Source of the DNA: Orbilia blumenaviensis
Lineage: Eukaryota > Ascomycota > Orbiliomycetes > Orbiliales > Orbiliaceae
Length of the DNA stretch: 64,000 bases
Direction: 5' to 3'
Assembly (NCBI GenBank): GCA_036872755.1
Contig: JAVHNS010000015.1
Span: forward strand, 558,001 to 622,000
Positions 1-12,487 of the stretch are shown one piece after another (position 1 is the first letter of the stretch; the number at the start of each line of letters is the position of its first letter). The notes under the pieces are model-generated. The model did not search any database and was not told the DNA's origin. It saw only the letters and a program-made list of their open reading frames with translations. The translations under genes were made by a program, and so were the position numbers.

Positions 1-135
1 CGAAGAATTCGGTTGCCTGTGGGAAGTTTTGAACATGGCTTCAATGTAATCATATATATCATGCCGTCAGCATTGACCTTCACAGGTAATTCGCCCATAG
101 CGGATAAAACTCAAAATAAAAGGGCATATTAGTGC

Positions 136-612
136 TTACAATACTCGCAGAATGACATTCTCCCCTCTCTCCATCTTACACAACTTCTCCAGCGACTCCA
201 TGTCGCTACACTCCGTAGCATTGGCATCCATTTTAATAAACCGTTTATTAGTTTTAGGGTCGATATCTTCGGTTTTACAATACTCAACCATCAAAAGCCT
301 TCTGATACGTTTATCGGGACCACAAAACTTAGAGTCCCATCGCATGTCCTTCTTAGACTTTTGCCAATATTTGCCCTTGGTGGGCATTAATGCGTATCGT
401 TTGGGAAGACCTGGCGTTCCTGACCATGGTGCGCCATTGCCTCCTATCGCGGACATGTTGGTGCTTGTGGCAGGATATTCATACATGCTGTTCCGCCCGC
501 TACTAGGCGCGGTATTAGTACCGTGACCGCCGGCAGCAAGGCCATGGTGTGAGAAGTGGACATAATGACCCGCGTCGCTAGAGCGGCGGGAGCTGCTTGG
601 TCGTTGTTCCAT
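136..612 (-). CDS. Small conserved-looking protein of unknown function, 158 aa
   Basis: A single-exon ORF on the minus strand, ATG at 612, TAA at 136-138. I do not recognise a family. The N-terminal half (about residues 1-70) is low complexity, rich in Ser, Gly, His and Asn, and probably disordered. The C-terminal half (about 75-158) is compositionally normal and lysine/arginine rich. It contains a KSKKDMRWDSKFCGPDKRIR segment, then a Cys-containing tail (VEYCKTEDID, ATECSDME, EKLCKMERGE) that could form a small folded domain. No signal peptide or membrane segment is visible. It stands alone, with about 3.5 kb of non-coding sequence upstream. The contrast between disordered head and ordered tail is what argues for a real gene. 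An unseen intron or an upstream exon is possible. Confidence 0.6.
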   Translation of the reverse strand: MEQRPSSSRRSSDAGHYVHFSHHGLAAGGHGTNTAPSSGRNSMYEYPATSTNMSAIGGNGAPWSGTPGLPKRYALMPTKGKYWQKSKKDMRWDSKFCGPDKRIRRLLMVEYCKTEDIDPKTNKRFIKMDANATECSDMESLEKLCKMERGENVILRVL

Positions 613-3600
613 CGTATTTCACGTATCGAAAGGGAAGGAATAAAAGAAATAAAGAAAGAAAGAAGAGAATAACGGGATGAAAAGAGAGGAAAGGGAAAAG
701 AGAGGGAGGAGTAATTCAAGGCTGGAAGACACGAGGCAATGGAACTCGTGAACACTCTTGCATTTCCGCTCGTGGAAGGTGTAGCTGAATGGACATCGAT
801 CAATCAGGACACTTGCTTATGTCCCCCGATGTTTCAAATGGTGAAAAGATTTAAAGACAGTGGTTTTTTTTTTGTTCGCGACTTTTAGAGGTTTCGTTCG
901 CTGTGCGCGCAGGCCTAGCGGCGACGCTTGTGGATTTATATATCTTCCATCCACCGTTCTAGAAAACGTGACTGTTGTCTCCTGAACCCAATAGAAGGTT
1001 GATGAACTGTCAGCCAGGTCAAGTGAGCGAGGTTGTCGAAATTGCGAAACATGCAAAGGAAAACAAGGGCGACCACATTCGAATAGAAAGGAAGGTTGCC
1101 GACTGGCCAAAAAGCCAAGCCAAACCCGCCCCTGGTCCTGTGGTCCCCAAAAAACGAGGCCAAGGGCAAAAGAGATGGGGGTGTGAACTTCGGTGCGCAG
1201 CCTCACTCCCAAGCTCCGCGCTCCGTGATCCGAATTCGGAAAACTGTCTTTGGGAGGGCAAAAGAGTATGCCAGATATGCGGCTCCAGATTGAGGTTCGA
1301 TATATACCCGGGCGGAACTCCAGGGGGTGCCGCCCGTCCAACCTGCAAGATAAGCTTATACACTCTGAGGGCGGGTATACTAGTATCGTGATATTGTCTC
1401 TGAATTCAAAATCCTCAATGCTTAAATTGTGGTCAAGAGACACTCAAGCATACTCCCAAGCCGGTTTTATTCAACCTCGCCGATATATGCTACCCTCTAC
1501 CAACCTCCGCGGGCTATCAAGCTTGCAGTTCCAAGCTTGGCCCGCTGGCGAAATCGGCAATCTGGGGTAAGCAAAATGCAAGAGCCAGCGATCAGATGAC
1601 AACTTGCCCCATACCATTAAGTACCGCAAACTGCCAATATGTATGTGGGGGGTGGTGGCCTTGCATTGCAGCATTGTATGGGCTCATATCGTTGGTTGGC
1701 CTCATGTTCAGATTGTGTCAGCGAGGATGATGTAAATGTTAACGACATATTAATATTACTCTTGCGTTTTTTTGATAGAATGATGAAAGGCCGCATATGC
1801 CTTGTGCCTCCTGACGCGACGGCCCAGGCGTACAGGCAAGCTTTGGAAAGTCGATCGATAACGCCTCTGTGAGTCGTATACATCCATACATAGAGTGCTA
1901 CCTAAAAGTGATCATGTTGTTTATATGTCTCAAAGGCAAGGTCCAAGCTATCGTTAGCCATGTTCTGAATCATGGGATTGTCCAATTTAGCTTGATTAAC
2001 TCACCCAAGCCATAGCTTAGCCGCACACCAGAAGCTTTTGTTAGCCATTAGCTTAGCTGTCTTTTCGTATACCCATGTATATGGTCAACATGGTCACCCC
2101 ATTTGCCTTCGGCCGACGACAAGACCCGACAAGACCACATTAGGTCCGAATCCCAGTCCCGAGCCCTCCAAAATTAGGTGCCGTATACATTTTGGAAGGT
2201 AGCATACGGGTTCCAGAGACAGCATGCCCAAGAGTTCCTGAGCTAGCTCCAGGGACATGCCCATCGATGCTAGCAGGCCGGGAATAATCTTGGCATCCTT
2301 TCCCACAGGAAAGAGTCGATCGAATTCAAAAGGAAAGGCAGGTTAACCAGTTGGGTTGGACAAGTCGGCAACTGGAGAAATGTCAGTTTCGGCACGGAGC
2401 CCTTTCGATTGGCTTCCTCCTCTGAAGATGCATCGATCCATGCATGAGTGGCTTAAGCGCCCCGTCTAGGGAAAACATGGAGTAACTTGATGTGAGTGGT
2501 AGGTTAAGTAAGTGGTAAATATCAGCCGTAGCTTCTTTTCGTCTCGAGGAACTGAGATTCGATTGATATTGCACATGCCTGCATACACACTTCTATTAAG
2601 CACCCTCGACTGCCATTATGAATACCAAGAAGGACCCCGCCGGAGTTACACCAATTGGTGCCAATAAACCCCGACCAAGATACAATCATCTGAACTCCTC
2701 CTCAAACCCAGGTACATGTACAACATCATCGATGCATCTCCAACCGTAGGCTGTGCAAAATCAACTATTGTATAACCAAAACCCTTAGCCTCTTGCAACC
2801 TCCCTCCTTTTGAACGTGCTATACCCGTCTCCCACCCCCCCTCTTTACAGAAAGACAAAGACAGAAAGACAAGGAAAAAAAGCCACCATTCCGTGAAATT
2901 CTCGTTCAACCGTCTACAGCAAGACGCTTTAGGTATAAAACGCGGGGAAACCGGTTATGTTGCATATGGAGGATTGACCCAGATCCTTTGACAAGCAGCT
3001 CGCTTTGGGATTTTTGCAAGGGAGGGGTTTGGTTACTGTGTTAGTGATGAGTTACCCAGGATTTTCTCCTAGTATACTTAAAGCTAGTAGCCTTTTAGGA
3101 CGATGCATTGCGTAAGTATGTTCTAGCTGTCGTTATATGGCTTAGATTGCATGTGCTTAAGCTCGTGTACTAGTTAAGCCGTCGGTTTTTTTTTTTATAG
3201 TGGATGTCAGCTTGATGATTTCGCCAACGTCCCTTTCACATTGACAATTCAAACTACCTACTTGCTACCCTAGAATACCTAATAAAAATACACGGTTGAT
3301 ATAGAAATATTCATAAGATAGGAATAAAGAAATGAAATCCGTAGAAGAGAGCCAGTATGTATACGGCTAGCCAGGGGTAAAAAAACGTAAAGAAAAAAAA
3401 AGCATCGATCCGTAATAGATAGGAAATCGCAACTCCAAAATACTTTGTCCGGTCCAGTAAGAATCCAGTCCATCGCCATCCTTTTCCATAATATCCTCCG
3501 AAAAGTTTTTTGCCTTCGTCGTTAAGAAAGATCCGATCGCAAATAAAAATCGCTGCAGTCAAGTCGCGGAAAGGGGCAACAAAGAGGAGAGTGCTCAAAG

Positions 3601-4138
3601 GTGGTAAACCCGATCTGAATCCAAGATATATCAAAAGAAAAGAAACAAAGTAGAGAGAAATTCGATAATAAAAGAAAGATTGTTCGTTAGAAGCTGAAGA
3701 AGAAAAGACGGAAAGATTCCTTGAAAAAACCAGAGATAAGGCAAAATAAAATCGTAAAAGTAAAATAAAGAAGCCGAAGTAAAAGAAGAAAAAGGAAGAA
3801 GAAGAAGGAGAAGAAGAAAAGAAGTTGAAATGCTCAAGATGTTTCGTTCGCACGAATTCGTAAAAATGAAAAGTATCTTGAGCAGCATAGCAAGCATCTA
3901 AATATCAACACCAGAACATGCTAATAAGAAAGTAAATAGTATCGCGCAAAGCATTTTCAATCGCCGTAAATAGGATGCATGCCAAATATAAAGAGTTTAA
4001 ACGAAAACAAAGAAGAATTTAAAAGATCGTGATGTATAGAACATATACCCTAACCCGTCCGGTATATTGCAACTAAATGTTGGTGGTATATATATAAAAA
4101 AGGAAATATGTAGCCAATCTTATGAGGTAAGAGTAGAC
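613..4138. other. Gene-poor intergenic region
   Basis: No ORF here has the composition or motif content of a real gene. Several overlapping open frames at 817-1443 lie on both strands and look like chance openness. The stretch at 3300-3900 is strongly purine-rich on the plus strand, so its minus-strand translations are Phe/Leu/Ser runs without domain character. It probably holds the 3' region of the zinc-finger gene and the 5' region of the small gene. Confidence 0.5.
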
Positions 4139-6857
4139 TTAAGAAAGGTCCATCCGATGGTCCAAACTTGGTCGTCGGATGTCTGTATCAATCCTAGCAG
4201 CTTCGGCGAGTACATCTAGGCTCCCGTGAGAGGAGCTTCTGTCGACGCCGAATTGTCCAGAGTGTGGACGGACCGAAGGTTGATGGGTCGGCTGGAGGTG
4301 TTGTGGATGCGCTCCGATACTTCTAGGGCGAGATATATTCGGTGATCCGAAAGATCCAAAGGTCGTGCTCGAGGCGTGAAATGCGGCAGAAGAAAGAGAC
4401 CCGAATGGCATGAAGCGTTCATTGGTTGGCGCCTATTTTCAAGATATTAGTAATCTAGGACGCGATGTTTTAGCATACTCATTGGGCCTTACATCAGTTT
4501 CGATTCCCAAAACATGTTTCAACGAAAGCTTCTGTGCACCATCTGTATCCACTGAACTAGCGGGGGTAATAACCGTATCGTTATTATCACTATCATCACT
4601 GCTCCCTTGTCGATCCTGGCGTCCGGTAAACACCAATCGGGTCGGGTGATTAGCTGGAATAGCTGTCTTTGGCGTTTTCGGGAAAGCCTCGGCTTTAGTT
4701 GGGGTGGGACCGTCGTCATAATGGTGCTCTGGTGGGGCTAAAAATCCTCCTTGTGCAGATGTTACTGTTGTTGGTGGGTATGTCTCTGTGGATAGTCCGC
4801 TGTAGTGGTTGGGAGCCCAAGAATGCCTTTCCAGCTTTAACCTAGAAGGTGGAGTCTTCCGCATAGCCGACTGATTTCCATACATCGAATGACTCCTTTC
4901 TTGCAAAAATTGCGGATTTTCATTTTGATTGAACGAACTCCTCCTGGTGGATGGTGTCGGAATCGAGTCAAATGTTGGTTCGTGGGAAGGTAGACTCATT
5001 TGCTGCAAAGGCGATTGCGGGAATGTAAACGAATTTCTATTGCTGTGCGAAGGACTGCTAAAAGTCGTAGCCGGAGTCGGAATGCTATTGATGCTGCTAA
5101 ACAAAGTATGAACTGGCGGTAAGGTCGGCATTTCCTCATCCTTTGGCGGTACAAACCCGGAGAAGGTGCCAGGGTGCCACGTCCGTCTTCGGTTATCTTC
5201 CTCTGGTTCCTTCCTAGACCGTTTCCGGCTGGGAGTAGGTGGTTCAGCCATTTCTGACTCGACTGGGGTTGGAGGAGCTGGACCATGAACAATCTGTGGG
5301 TGTTGCTGCTGTTGATGCTGCTGTTGGATTTGTGCAAGGTCACGGAGTGGGGGTAGCATAGGGCCACTGTTTCTTTGAGGAACAGGTGGGATTTGGAAAC
5401 CATTTCCGAGCCCATGAGACTGCTGCGGTTGAGGTTGTGCCTGCTGTGGCTGTGACAGTCTCCTGTTCTGCCATGACGACGCGGGGGAATTGTTGGAAGG
5501 AGAAGATGTTCGTGGCACTGGAATGGCAGGGAAAAGCGGGCTAGTAAGGGGGCTTTGACCAAGAGCACTGTTTGTAAACGTTGTCGAAGTCGGCGTGGTC
5601 AGGGGCGAAGAAGCCGCATATTCCGTCGTCGAGTTCTGATAGATTAAAGGCCTACGCTGCTTAGTGACCTCTGATGGAATAAACAACGAATGTGGGCGGG
5701 CACGGCGTCTGCCGGCGTCCGACTGGGATTCTTGCGGGGCCTGCGGCTGGGCCTCAGGGTATTCCACAGCCATGGCATCGGGTGGGTGTGCTGGCGACTG
5801 TGGCGGAGGCATCGATCCTGTTGTGGATGACCTAGCTCGTCCACTGCTCTGTTTCCTTTCGGCCTTATTGCGTGGGTATCGAGCTCCAGTAGCCGCAAGC
5901 GAATCTGGAGGAATGTACTCGTCGGCGTGAACAGTCGTAGAATGCTGTCTAAGGTTATCCATTCGCGAAAACGCCCTACCGCAATGGCAGTGGAATGGCC
6001 GTTCGCCAGTATGTTTACTACGAACGAAATTATCAGTAAACCCCGATATCATGCATACGTCATTTGGCAGCGAGGACCTACCGAACATGTCGAAGCAAGT
6101 GCTCGCTGCGAGTAAAGCTTAAATTGCATCCCTCGAATCCCTCGCAAAAGAACTTCTGTTGTTTCTTCTTCTTGCCCTTTGTGGCTGCCGTGCCCGACGT
6201 GGGAGCCGGAGCCGTCGTCCCAGTCGCGGAAGTAGCTGAGACAGATCCACCTGGCGTGCTATTCTCGCTTCCCACTGCTGGAGAGTCGTCGTTGTCAACT
6301 AACTTTAGGGCGGCAGTCGCAGTGCTGATCGATAGCTTCTTCTTGTGCCCACGAGCGCCTCCACGTGCACCATGCCCAATCGATGCTTCCGTCGTAGAGT
6401 TGTTCTGACCCTGAGAACCCACATTCTGTCCTTCGCCGGGAACACTAACACCCTGCCCTGCCGTCCTCGGAAAGCTGAACCCTCCTAACCCTACCTGTTG
6501 CGGTACCTGCTGTGGTCGGAATTGTGGATTCGGTGGTGTAGCAAACTGGACATGTGGGGTGTTGAAAGGAAAGGACGGTGGCGGGGGCCTCGAACTCGGT
6601 TGGTTCTGTTGTTGTTGGAGGTCTGGTCGGGGATGGGATGTTGGTTGACCAAACGTGAAGGTTTTACTTTGCTGTGGCTGATGTTGGGGAAGGGGAGCCG
6701 ACATGGAAAAGGGAGACTGCGATTGCGAGAGTTGTTGCGGCTTTGGAGCAGGTTGTGAGGCCATCGACTGTGTAGGGCCAGCCTGCATGGGCTGTGGATA
6801 TGGTGGAGTTACATAGGCAGGCGACATTTTATTGACAGCTTGAAACCCGTCCGCCAT
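4139..6857 (-). CDS. C2H2 zinc-finger transcription factor, RGM1/USV1-like, 864 aa
   Basis: Three exons: 6857-6082, 6017-4493, 4432-4139. The introns are 64 nt (GTAGGT..TAG) and 60 nt (GTAAGG..AATAG, with an ACTAAT branch-like site). The splice between exons 1 and 2 falls inside the zinc-finger linker and restores [11 protein letters not shown]. Finger 1 is about residues 238-261 (C-x5-C-x12-H-x3-H, with [10 protein letters not shown]). Finger 2 is about 269-289 (C-x1-C-x12-H-x4-H, with [10 protein letters not shown]). The SEHL..H / DNLRQH signatures match the yeast RGM1/USV1/COM2 type. The flanks are long, Gln/Pro/Ser-rich and disordered, as expected for a regulator. A basic [19 protein letters not shown] stretch further on may be a nuclear localisation signal. 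ATG 6857 has G at -3 and G at +4; the open frame extends upstream without another in-frame ATG that I saw. The target genes cannot be read from sequence. Confidence 0.85.
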
Positions 6858-9800
6858 CTCCAGGTCGGTGAAGACAGGAGAGCGGCCACGAGGAAGGAGA
6901 TGTGTCCTGGCGGGAGCAAATATTTTAAATTTCAAAGAATGTCGGCGATGATGTTGCGGCTCTTAGTCGAGACTCGAGCAGCGAGTGGTTGGATGGACGA
7001 TGGATAGATGGATGAATGGACGGATAGACGATAGGGCCAGTGAATGTATCTTCCCGCAATTCCGGCCGACAAATGATCGCCTACTAGGGAGAGACGACGT
7101 GCGTAATATGTCAGTCGTGCTTCATTCGCAGATTATGCAGACAGGCGGTGCACCGCAGGGCGGATGATGGGCTGGGCTGGGCTACTGAGCGATAAAAAAA
7201 AAAGGACGAAAGCAAGATCCCGAAACGACTAAAAAGCCTCAAATGTCAAAAAAATCAAAACACCAAAATCCTAGCAGACAGGAGAAGTATGGGGTAAGGT
7301 TCACAGGAGAAAAGGGTGCGAGATGGAGGTAGATATGGTTGTGTTCAGGAACAGATCTCAAAAGATGCCCGGCAGGGAATGCAGAAAACGGACGGGATGT
7401 GGATGGGTGGATATGGATTGGGGGCTGGAAGGAGAGGGAGCTGGTCTCACATGAACGGCCGTACGGACCACCCCACCCTTAGCCCTTTGCAATAGCTTTG
7501 CCTTGCACCCAGCTGTAGACGCTCAACAGAGTAATAACCTTAGAGGATCCTCGTCTATGGGCAGGAGTGGCCTCGCCGGATCTGTCTGCTAGGGCGAGAG
7601 AACAGCCTCGATATCTGGCTTTCTGGCTCGAAGTAACTCGGGCGGGAGGTTCTGAACGCAACTTTTTTCTGTTCAGGCTGGAGCGAGCAAGGAACGGATA
7701 ACGTGCACCCTTCACCCCTGGCTTAGGCGAGCGGGAAAAGTATAAAAGACGAAGGCGGAGGAGAAAACAAACAATCTGAGGTGGGAAAAAGGTTAAAAGT
7801 CGGGAGGCAGAGGAGAAGGGAAAGAAGGGGGAAAGAAAGGAAGAAGGAAACGGGAATGGGGAGAATAAAAGCCACAGCAGGATAAACGTAAATGTCTTTA
7901 AACCGTCGAAGGAGGTAGGTCTGCAGAAAGGCCCGCCGATGAGAAGCGGAGGAGGCACAGTGGAAGGTTGAGTACCAGTATTATCCCTCACCGTCAGGAT
8001 AAGGCTGTTGTTTTTCCCATGGATGGAAAAATTATAATTCAAACGGGAATGCAAGCAAATCCCCAAACTGTCGGGTTGAGAGAAGAAAAAAAAAAAAAAA
8101 GGTGTCGACGACGGCACTCACCGTTGATTGGGGCAGGCACGGCTGTCCGGTCTAGGATGGATGGATGTGATGTTGCAAGACCAGCTGCAGTTGCATGTGA
8201 GGGGTGAATATAGCCCGGAGTATAGTTTAGTCGACGACGTCGTCGTATCTCTTCGGAAAGGTAAAAGCAGGATCAACTAAGGTCTCCAAAGAGAGGAGGC
8301 GGTCAACCGAAAAGCCAAAACCGAATATGCCCCTCTCTCCTCGCTTTGCCTTCGGATTCCTGAGATAGGTTGTATAGTTTCCTTCGGCACGGAAATGTTT
8401 CACAGCAGCGGAGTACAATTGATAGTGAGAGGGAAAAAAAGATGCGGTCCACTTTTTTCGGTTGTATTGAGATGTCCTATTATAGCAGGATCGGATCCAA
8501 GTGCCTTTGGTTTGTTCCTGGCTGCTGAAAATAGTAGTGCTGGTGATAAGGCAGGTACAGACAGCAGCAGGTACAGCGAATGAGCTTGAGTGGTCAATGC
8601 AAGTCGTCCGTTCGGGGTCCAGACAGTGAGGTCGAAAACGGCCTAACCCTCAAAAAAAGAATGTGTCGACCTCGACTGTAGGATTGCGACTAGCCGGAAC
8701 CAAGAACTGTCCAAAGTCGTCCGTCTACCTTGAGGCAAAAACAAAAATCAAAAGAAAAAACCCGCAACCTGCCACTGAGAGCTCTTGTCGGAGAGCTAGG
8801 TAGATGATTCTAGCCGTTGAAAGTTGGAGAACATAGCAGGGGAGCCGACGGTAACTCCAACTCTGCCGTTGCAGGGACTGCCGCTTAGAAGATCGCTGGG
8901 GTTTATGCGGTCGACGTTAACAGGTCAGAAGCAGGTTGGATGGCAGTGCGCTGTCTTGAATCGACTCAATCCTAAGGATTTCACCGTCAACATGTATCGG
9001 TCACTCGTCAGCAACAGTCTTGGGTTCCTTGTCTCGATAAGTTCCTGCTTTTTGTTTCTGCTTTGCATTCCTTCCCTTCAGAGACACCTGCAAAATCCGG
9101 TTTCTGTCTCTAGGAAAGAATATGCTATAGCGTGATAACGTAGACGTAAGGTACTTTTCGATGTCAGGTACCCGCATATCTCTGCTCACCAAGTACCTAC
9201 AGCTGCAGCTAGTATAGCATAACTGGCAAGGTCTCTCAAACGTAAAGGCTCTGAATTTGAAATCAAAAACAGGTACCTCGAGGCTAGCAGTACCTCTCCT
9301 GTCAACCCAGCCGACCACAGTCGCGAACGAGCACCTTGTAATTTTTCCTCTGGAAGTTTTTTTTTTTTTTTCCCTTCCGTCGTGATGATCAATTGTGTTT
9401 TTTCTCGAAATTCACGGACGGTGGACAGGAGACCCTGTCACTGATGTTAACAACCAGAAGCCGCCTAAATGGCTGTTCTCAACGAAGGCCGGCCGGCCAT
9501 CTGGTCTGAACAGGAAGCTAGCACAGTATATCTTTTCCGGTTCTCCTGTGTACTACTCGATCTGTGCTAGTTGGCCCATCCCCTCAGTCAACTGAACGCC
9601 CACTTGAACAACACGAGCAAACCCTGTGGACCTGCAACCCAAATGATCTAGATATCTAATATCACGTTCCAGATTGATGTCCCGTATTGCAGCCGCCCAC
9701 GATGTCGTTTTGTGGAGCCGTTTTCCTTTTTTTCTCGAAGGTTTCAGAAGGTCCCGTTCAGTGCATTGACATCTAAACATCCGTGCTTTTGAGCAATAAA

Positions 9801-11789
9801 CCCTCGTGAGCCGCCATATTTCCAAAGGAGGACGGACGTTTTGACCTCTCCCCAAGACAGGAGTTCACCGGTCTAGAGAAGAAGAACAACGTCGACAAAC
9901 GAATCAATACCCAATCTATCAAAAGTTGGGGATGATGCATGGGGCGCCAAATATAGAAACTGAAGACAACAATTCAAGACAGGTCTTCGACCGTGAATTT
10001 CTTTTTAAAATGCAAGCAAGCTTGCAAGCTTTCGGAGTCGTGAAGAAACCGGAGGGCCTCCTGTCTTCATCATGCATATACGAACCCTAAAGGAACCAAC
10101 AATCGTCCTGTCTTCATCATAAAGCATTCCTTAATTCTGGTATCGATTGATCAATTGATCAAGTGCATGCTTTTTACCCCAGTCGGCCTCCGTGCCCTCA
10201 GATGTAAAAGGTGGTCTCCCCTTTCATGCAAGGTGATTGACTCCGCATATTCCCTTTGCATCTGGGACCACCGTGCACATGCATAAAATCGCCCGGATGT
10301 GTTGTTCTCGAAGCATTCGCGCGGCCAAACGAAAGGCTCCAAGGCACAAGGGGGACGCCGAAAGGAATGCCTTTCTATGATCCAGAAAAAGTTCGAAAGA
10401 CATTTTCTAGCTTCTGTGGACCGTTCCACCACTGATACGCCGACAGATGTTGCTGAACTGGCGGCTCTCTTCTCTTTCGATCTCATGGTGGTCGCCTGAT
10501 CTTCTGTTCTCTTTTTGTATAAAAAAAGAGATTTCGTACATATGTATGCAGACCTCGGGGAATCCGTCTATATCTGTCTTGTCCCTGACTTCAACATTCG
10601 TCAGCAGATATGTTGAATTTTTTTTATTTTTTCTTCTGTCTTTCCCTTTCGCACATTGCATAGCATACGCATTAGCCCGGCATATGACCTTGGAAGCAAT
10701 TGTTGACAAAAGCAAAAGGAAGGACGTTCCATATTCATCCGAGTATGGGGAATATTTCAGACGAACCCGGACCCGTATCTTTCTTGTGATAACAATGCCG
10801 CCATTCTGCTGACCAAATCCCTGTCGGCGAAAAAAGGGATCTCTCAGGCAAGGGACGGCACAGGAAACTACTCGCAGGGTATTCCCAGCGACACGATGGG
10901 GTAGACTTGGATGGGTGTTCTGCGGCATATGACAGGGGTGGCCGTGGCAATTCGCTTGCTGTGGCTTTGGATCCAGAGGCGACAGCGGGCCTGTTTCCTG
11001 CCTGAACCAACATTCAACTGCTTCAGGCTGAAAGGTGGCTTCCTAAACTTTGAATTATAATGTTAGCGTAACAAGCTTCCCAGAAAATGTGGCTGCTGAC
11101 ATGATGCTTGGAGTGGTGGCAATGGTTGGTGGCTTTTTTCGATATAACCCTTCGAAGTCTCTTGATGGCAGTAGGTTGCACAGCAGCGGCAGGCAGTCGG
11201 GTCCAAGGTTATGGTCGCAACGCAGCATGTAACGCTGGACCGCAGAATACCACAAATGCTGGACTCCGGAACTCCCCACTGCAGCCAGGTCGAGACCTAG
11301 ACTCCCCCGCATTCTATACTTAAGTATCCACGCAGGTCGCTATCCCATCAATGGGATGACCTGGTCTTTGCATTTCGGAATCACATGTCCACTTGCTTAT
11401 CTTGAAACTTTTCCGCATCGACATGAATCTTCCTGCAGACGCTGAGGGTATCTAATTGGAAAACTCAACACCTCGCATGATCCTTACCTCACTGTCAACT
11501 TTTGATCCAACTAGACTTGCAGCTCTTATATTAAATTGCAGCTAGCCAACCGATCAATTGAACTGAACAACGTTTCTGATATTAGGTTATTAAGTATTTC
11601 TAGTTCTGTGTTACATTTATTCTAATACAGCATCCCACCCCACCTGACATCATATCCAATCCATACATGGCTGCCTCAGGCACACCTCAGGCACCCTTCG
11701 TTGACTTATACTCGGTTTCGCTCTTAGCGAACCATCACCCCACCGCAGCACATAATCGCTTTTTTTACGATTGGTATTCGTAGCAAAGA
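6858..11789. other. Large gene desert upstream of the zinc-finger gene
   Basis: About 5 kb with no convincing gene. Open frames such as 7479-8117 (minus) and 8824-9135 (plus) lack domain character. The region around 7.2-8.1 kb has A/G-rich plus-strand runs and may contain a long 5' leader of the regulator gene. A direct repeat (CCTGTCTTCATCAT) occurs near 10061 and 10110, and a 16-bp palindrome at 10147-10162. Confidence 0.45.
10147..10162. repeat. 16-bp perfect palindrome
   Basis: TTGATCAATTGATCAA reads the same on both strands and is itself two TTGATCAA palindromes in tandem. A 14-bp version, TGATCAATTGATCA, recurs at 49651-49664 in another intergenic region. The role is unknown; a dimeric protein site is only a guess. 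Confidence 0.6.
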
Positions 11790-11878
11790 GGCCCCGTGGT
11801 GCAATTGGCTAGCACTACTGTTATACTTGAATGGATTAGGCTTGACGGGAGATACAGGTTCAACTCCTGTCGGGGCCC
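11790..11878 (+). pseudogene. tRNA-like element A (decayed tRNA or tRNA-derived SINE)
   Basis: The 7-bp acceptor stem is perfect (GGCCCCG at 11790 with CGGGGCC at 11871-11877). The T arm is perfect (ACAGG-TTCAACT-CCTGT, 11854-11870), and the D stem is GTGC/GCAC. The internal promoter motifs fit pol III: box A-like TGGTGCAATTGG and box B-like GGTTCAACTCC. The element is 89 nt, about 16 longer than an ordinary tRNA. The anticodon arm does not fold cleanly: a CTGTT/GACGG stem is possible only with wobble pairs and an extra base after the D arm. I therefore assign no anticodon. It could be an intron-containing tRNA, a pseudo-tRNA or the head of a SINE. Confidence 0.55.
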
Positions 11879-12122
11879 ATGCCACCCTTATCATATTTTT
11901 GGCTTTTCGAAGGTACCAATGACTCCTTTTTTGGAATCCGGCTGGCCTGACATGATATTAGGCCTCTATAGGTCTTTTTTTTTTTCATTCTTTTTCCCTT
12001 GCTGTTTTCTTTTTGCTGCATATGCAAGTCAACGCTGCATACATTTCTACTGCAGAAGGTAGTCGCCAGAAATATGTTGAGAACAAGTACTGGATGCATG
12101 ATATTAGATATCACACAGGAAA

Positions 12123-12215
12123 GGCCCTTTAGTGTAATTGGTTATCACATCCCACGCTCATTAACCAAAGTTAATACTCATTGGGGAGATATAGGTTCAA
12201 ATCCTATTGGGGCCC
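12123..12215 (+). pseudogene. tRNA-like element B
   Basis: Related to element A and 333 bp downstream. The acceptor stem is GGCCCTT with TGGGGCC (one mismatch, one G-T). The T arm ATAGG-TTCAAAT-CCTAT is intact, and box A-like TAGTGTAATTGG is present. The middle contains an ATTAAC..GTTAAT hairpin that would extend the anticodon loop or act as an intron. Compared with A, several C/G positions are T/A. Confidence 0.5.
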
Positions 12216-12406
12216 GCACACTCACCTACTTTTGTAGTTTCTCTTTTTTGCATTGGTAAGAGCCAGAACACATACTTTTTTGGGAACTTGGATCCTTCCT
12301 TAAGGCCCTTCACAAAAATCCTGTACAGAACAGATGCTGAGGTATCACTAATGCTATATTATAGTATAAAACCTATACTTATCTTCGATAAATTTAATGG
12401 TAAAAT

Positions 12407-12487
12407 GGCTTTATGGTGTAATTGGTTTAGCGCGTCCCGGACATCATGAAGATCGGGAAGTTATAGGTTCAAGTCCTATTGAGGCCC
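12407..12487 (+). pseudogene. tRNA-like element C
   Basis: Third member of the set. The acceptor stem GGCTTTA pairs fully with TGAGGCC if G-T wobbles are allowed. The D stem is GTGT/GCGC and the T arm is ATAGG-TTCAAGT-CCTAT. An anticodon-type stem TCCCG/CGGGA closes a 14-nt loop, twice the usual seven, with no T at position 33. It is unlikely to be a working tRNA. Confidence 0.5.

Noticed and set aside
817..1443. Long overlapping open frames on both strands
   Set aside because: No domain character or plausible splice signals, and equally open on both strands; likely chance.
3311..3853. 180-residue minus-strand frame rich in Phe, Leu and Ser
   Set aside because: It is the translation of an A/G-rich plus strand; composition explains the openness and the hydrophobicity.
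7479..8117. 212-residue minus-strand frame upstream of the zinc-finger gene
   Set aside because: Starts with a poly-Phe run from a poly-A tract and has no recognisable motif; probably leader or promoter sequence.
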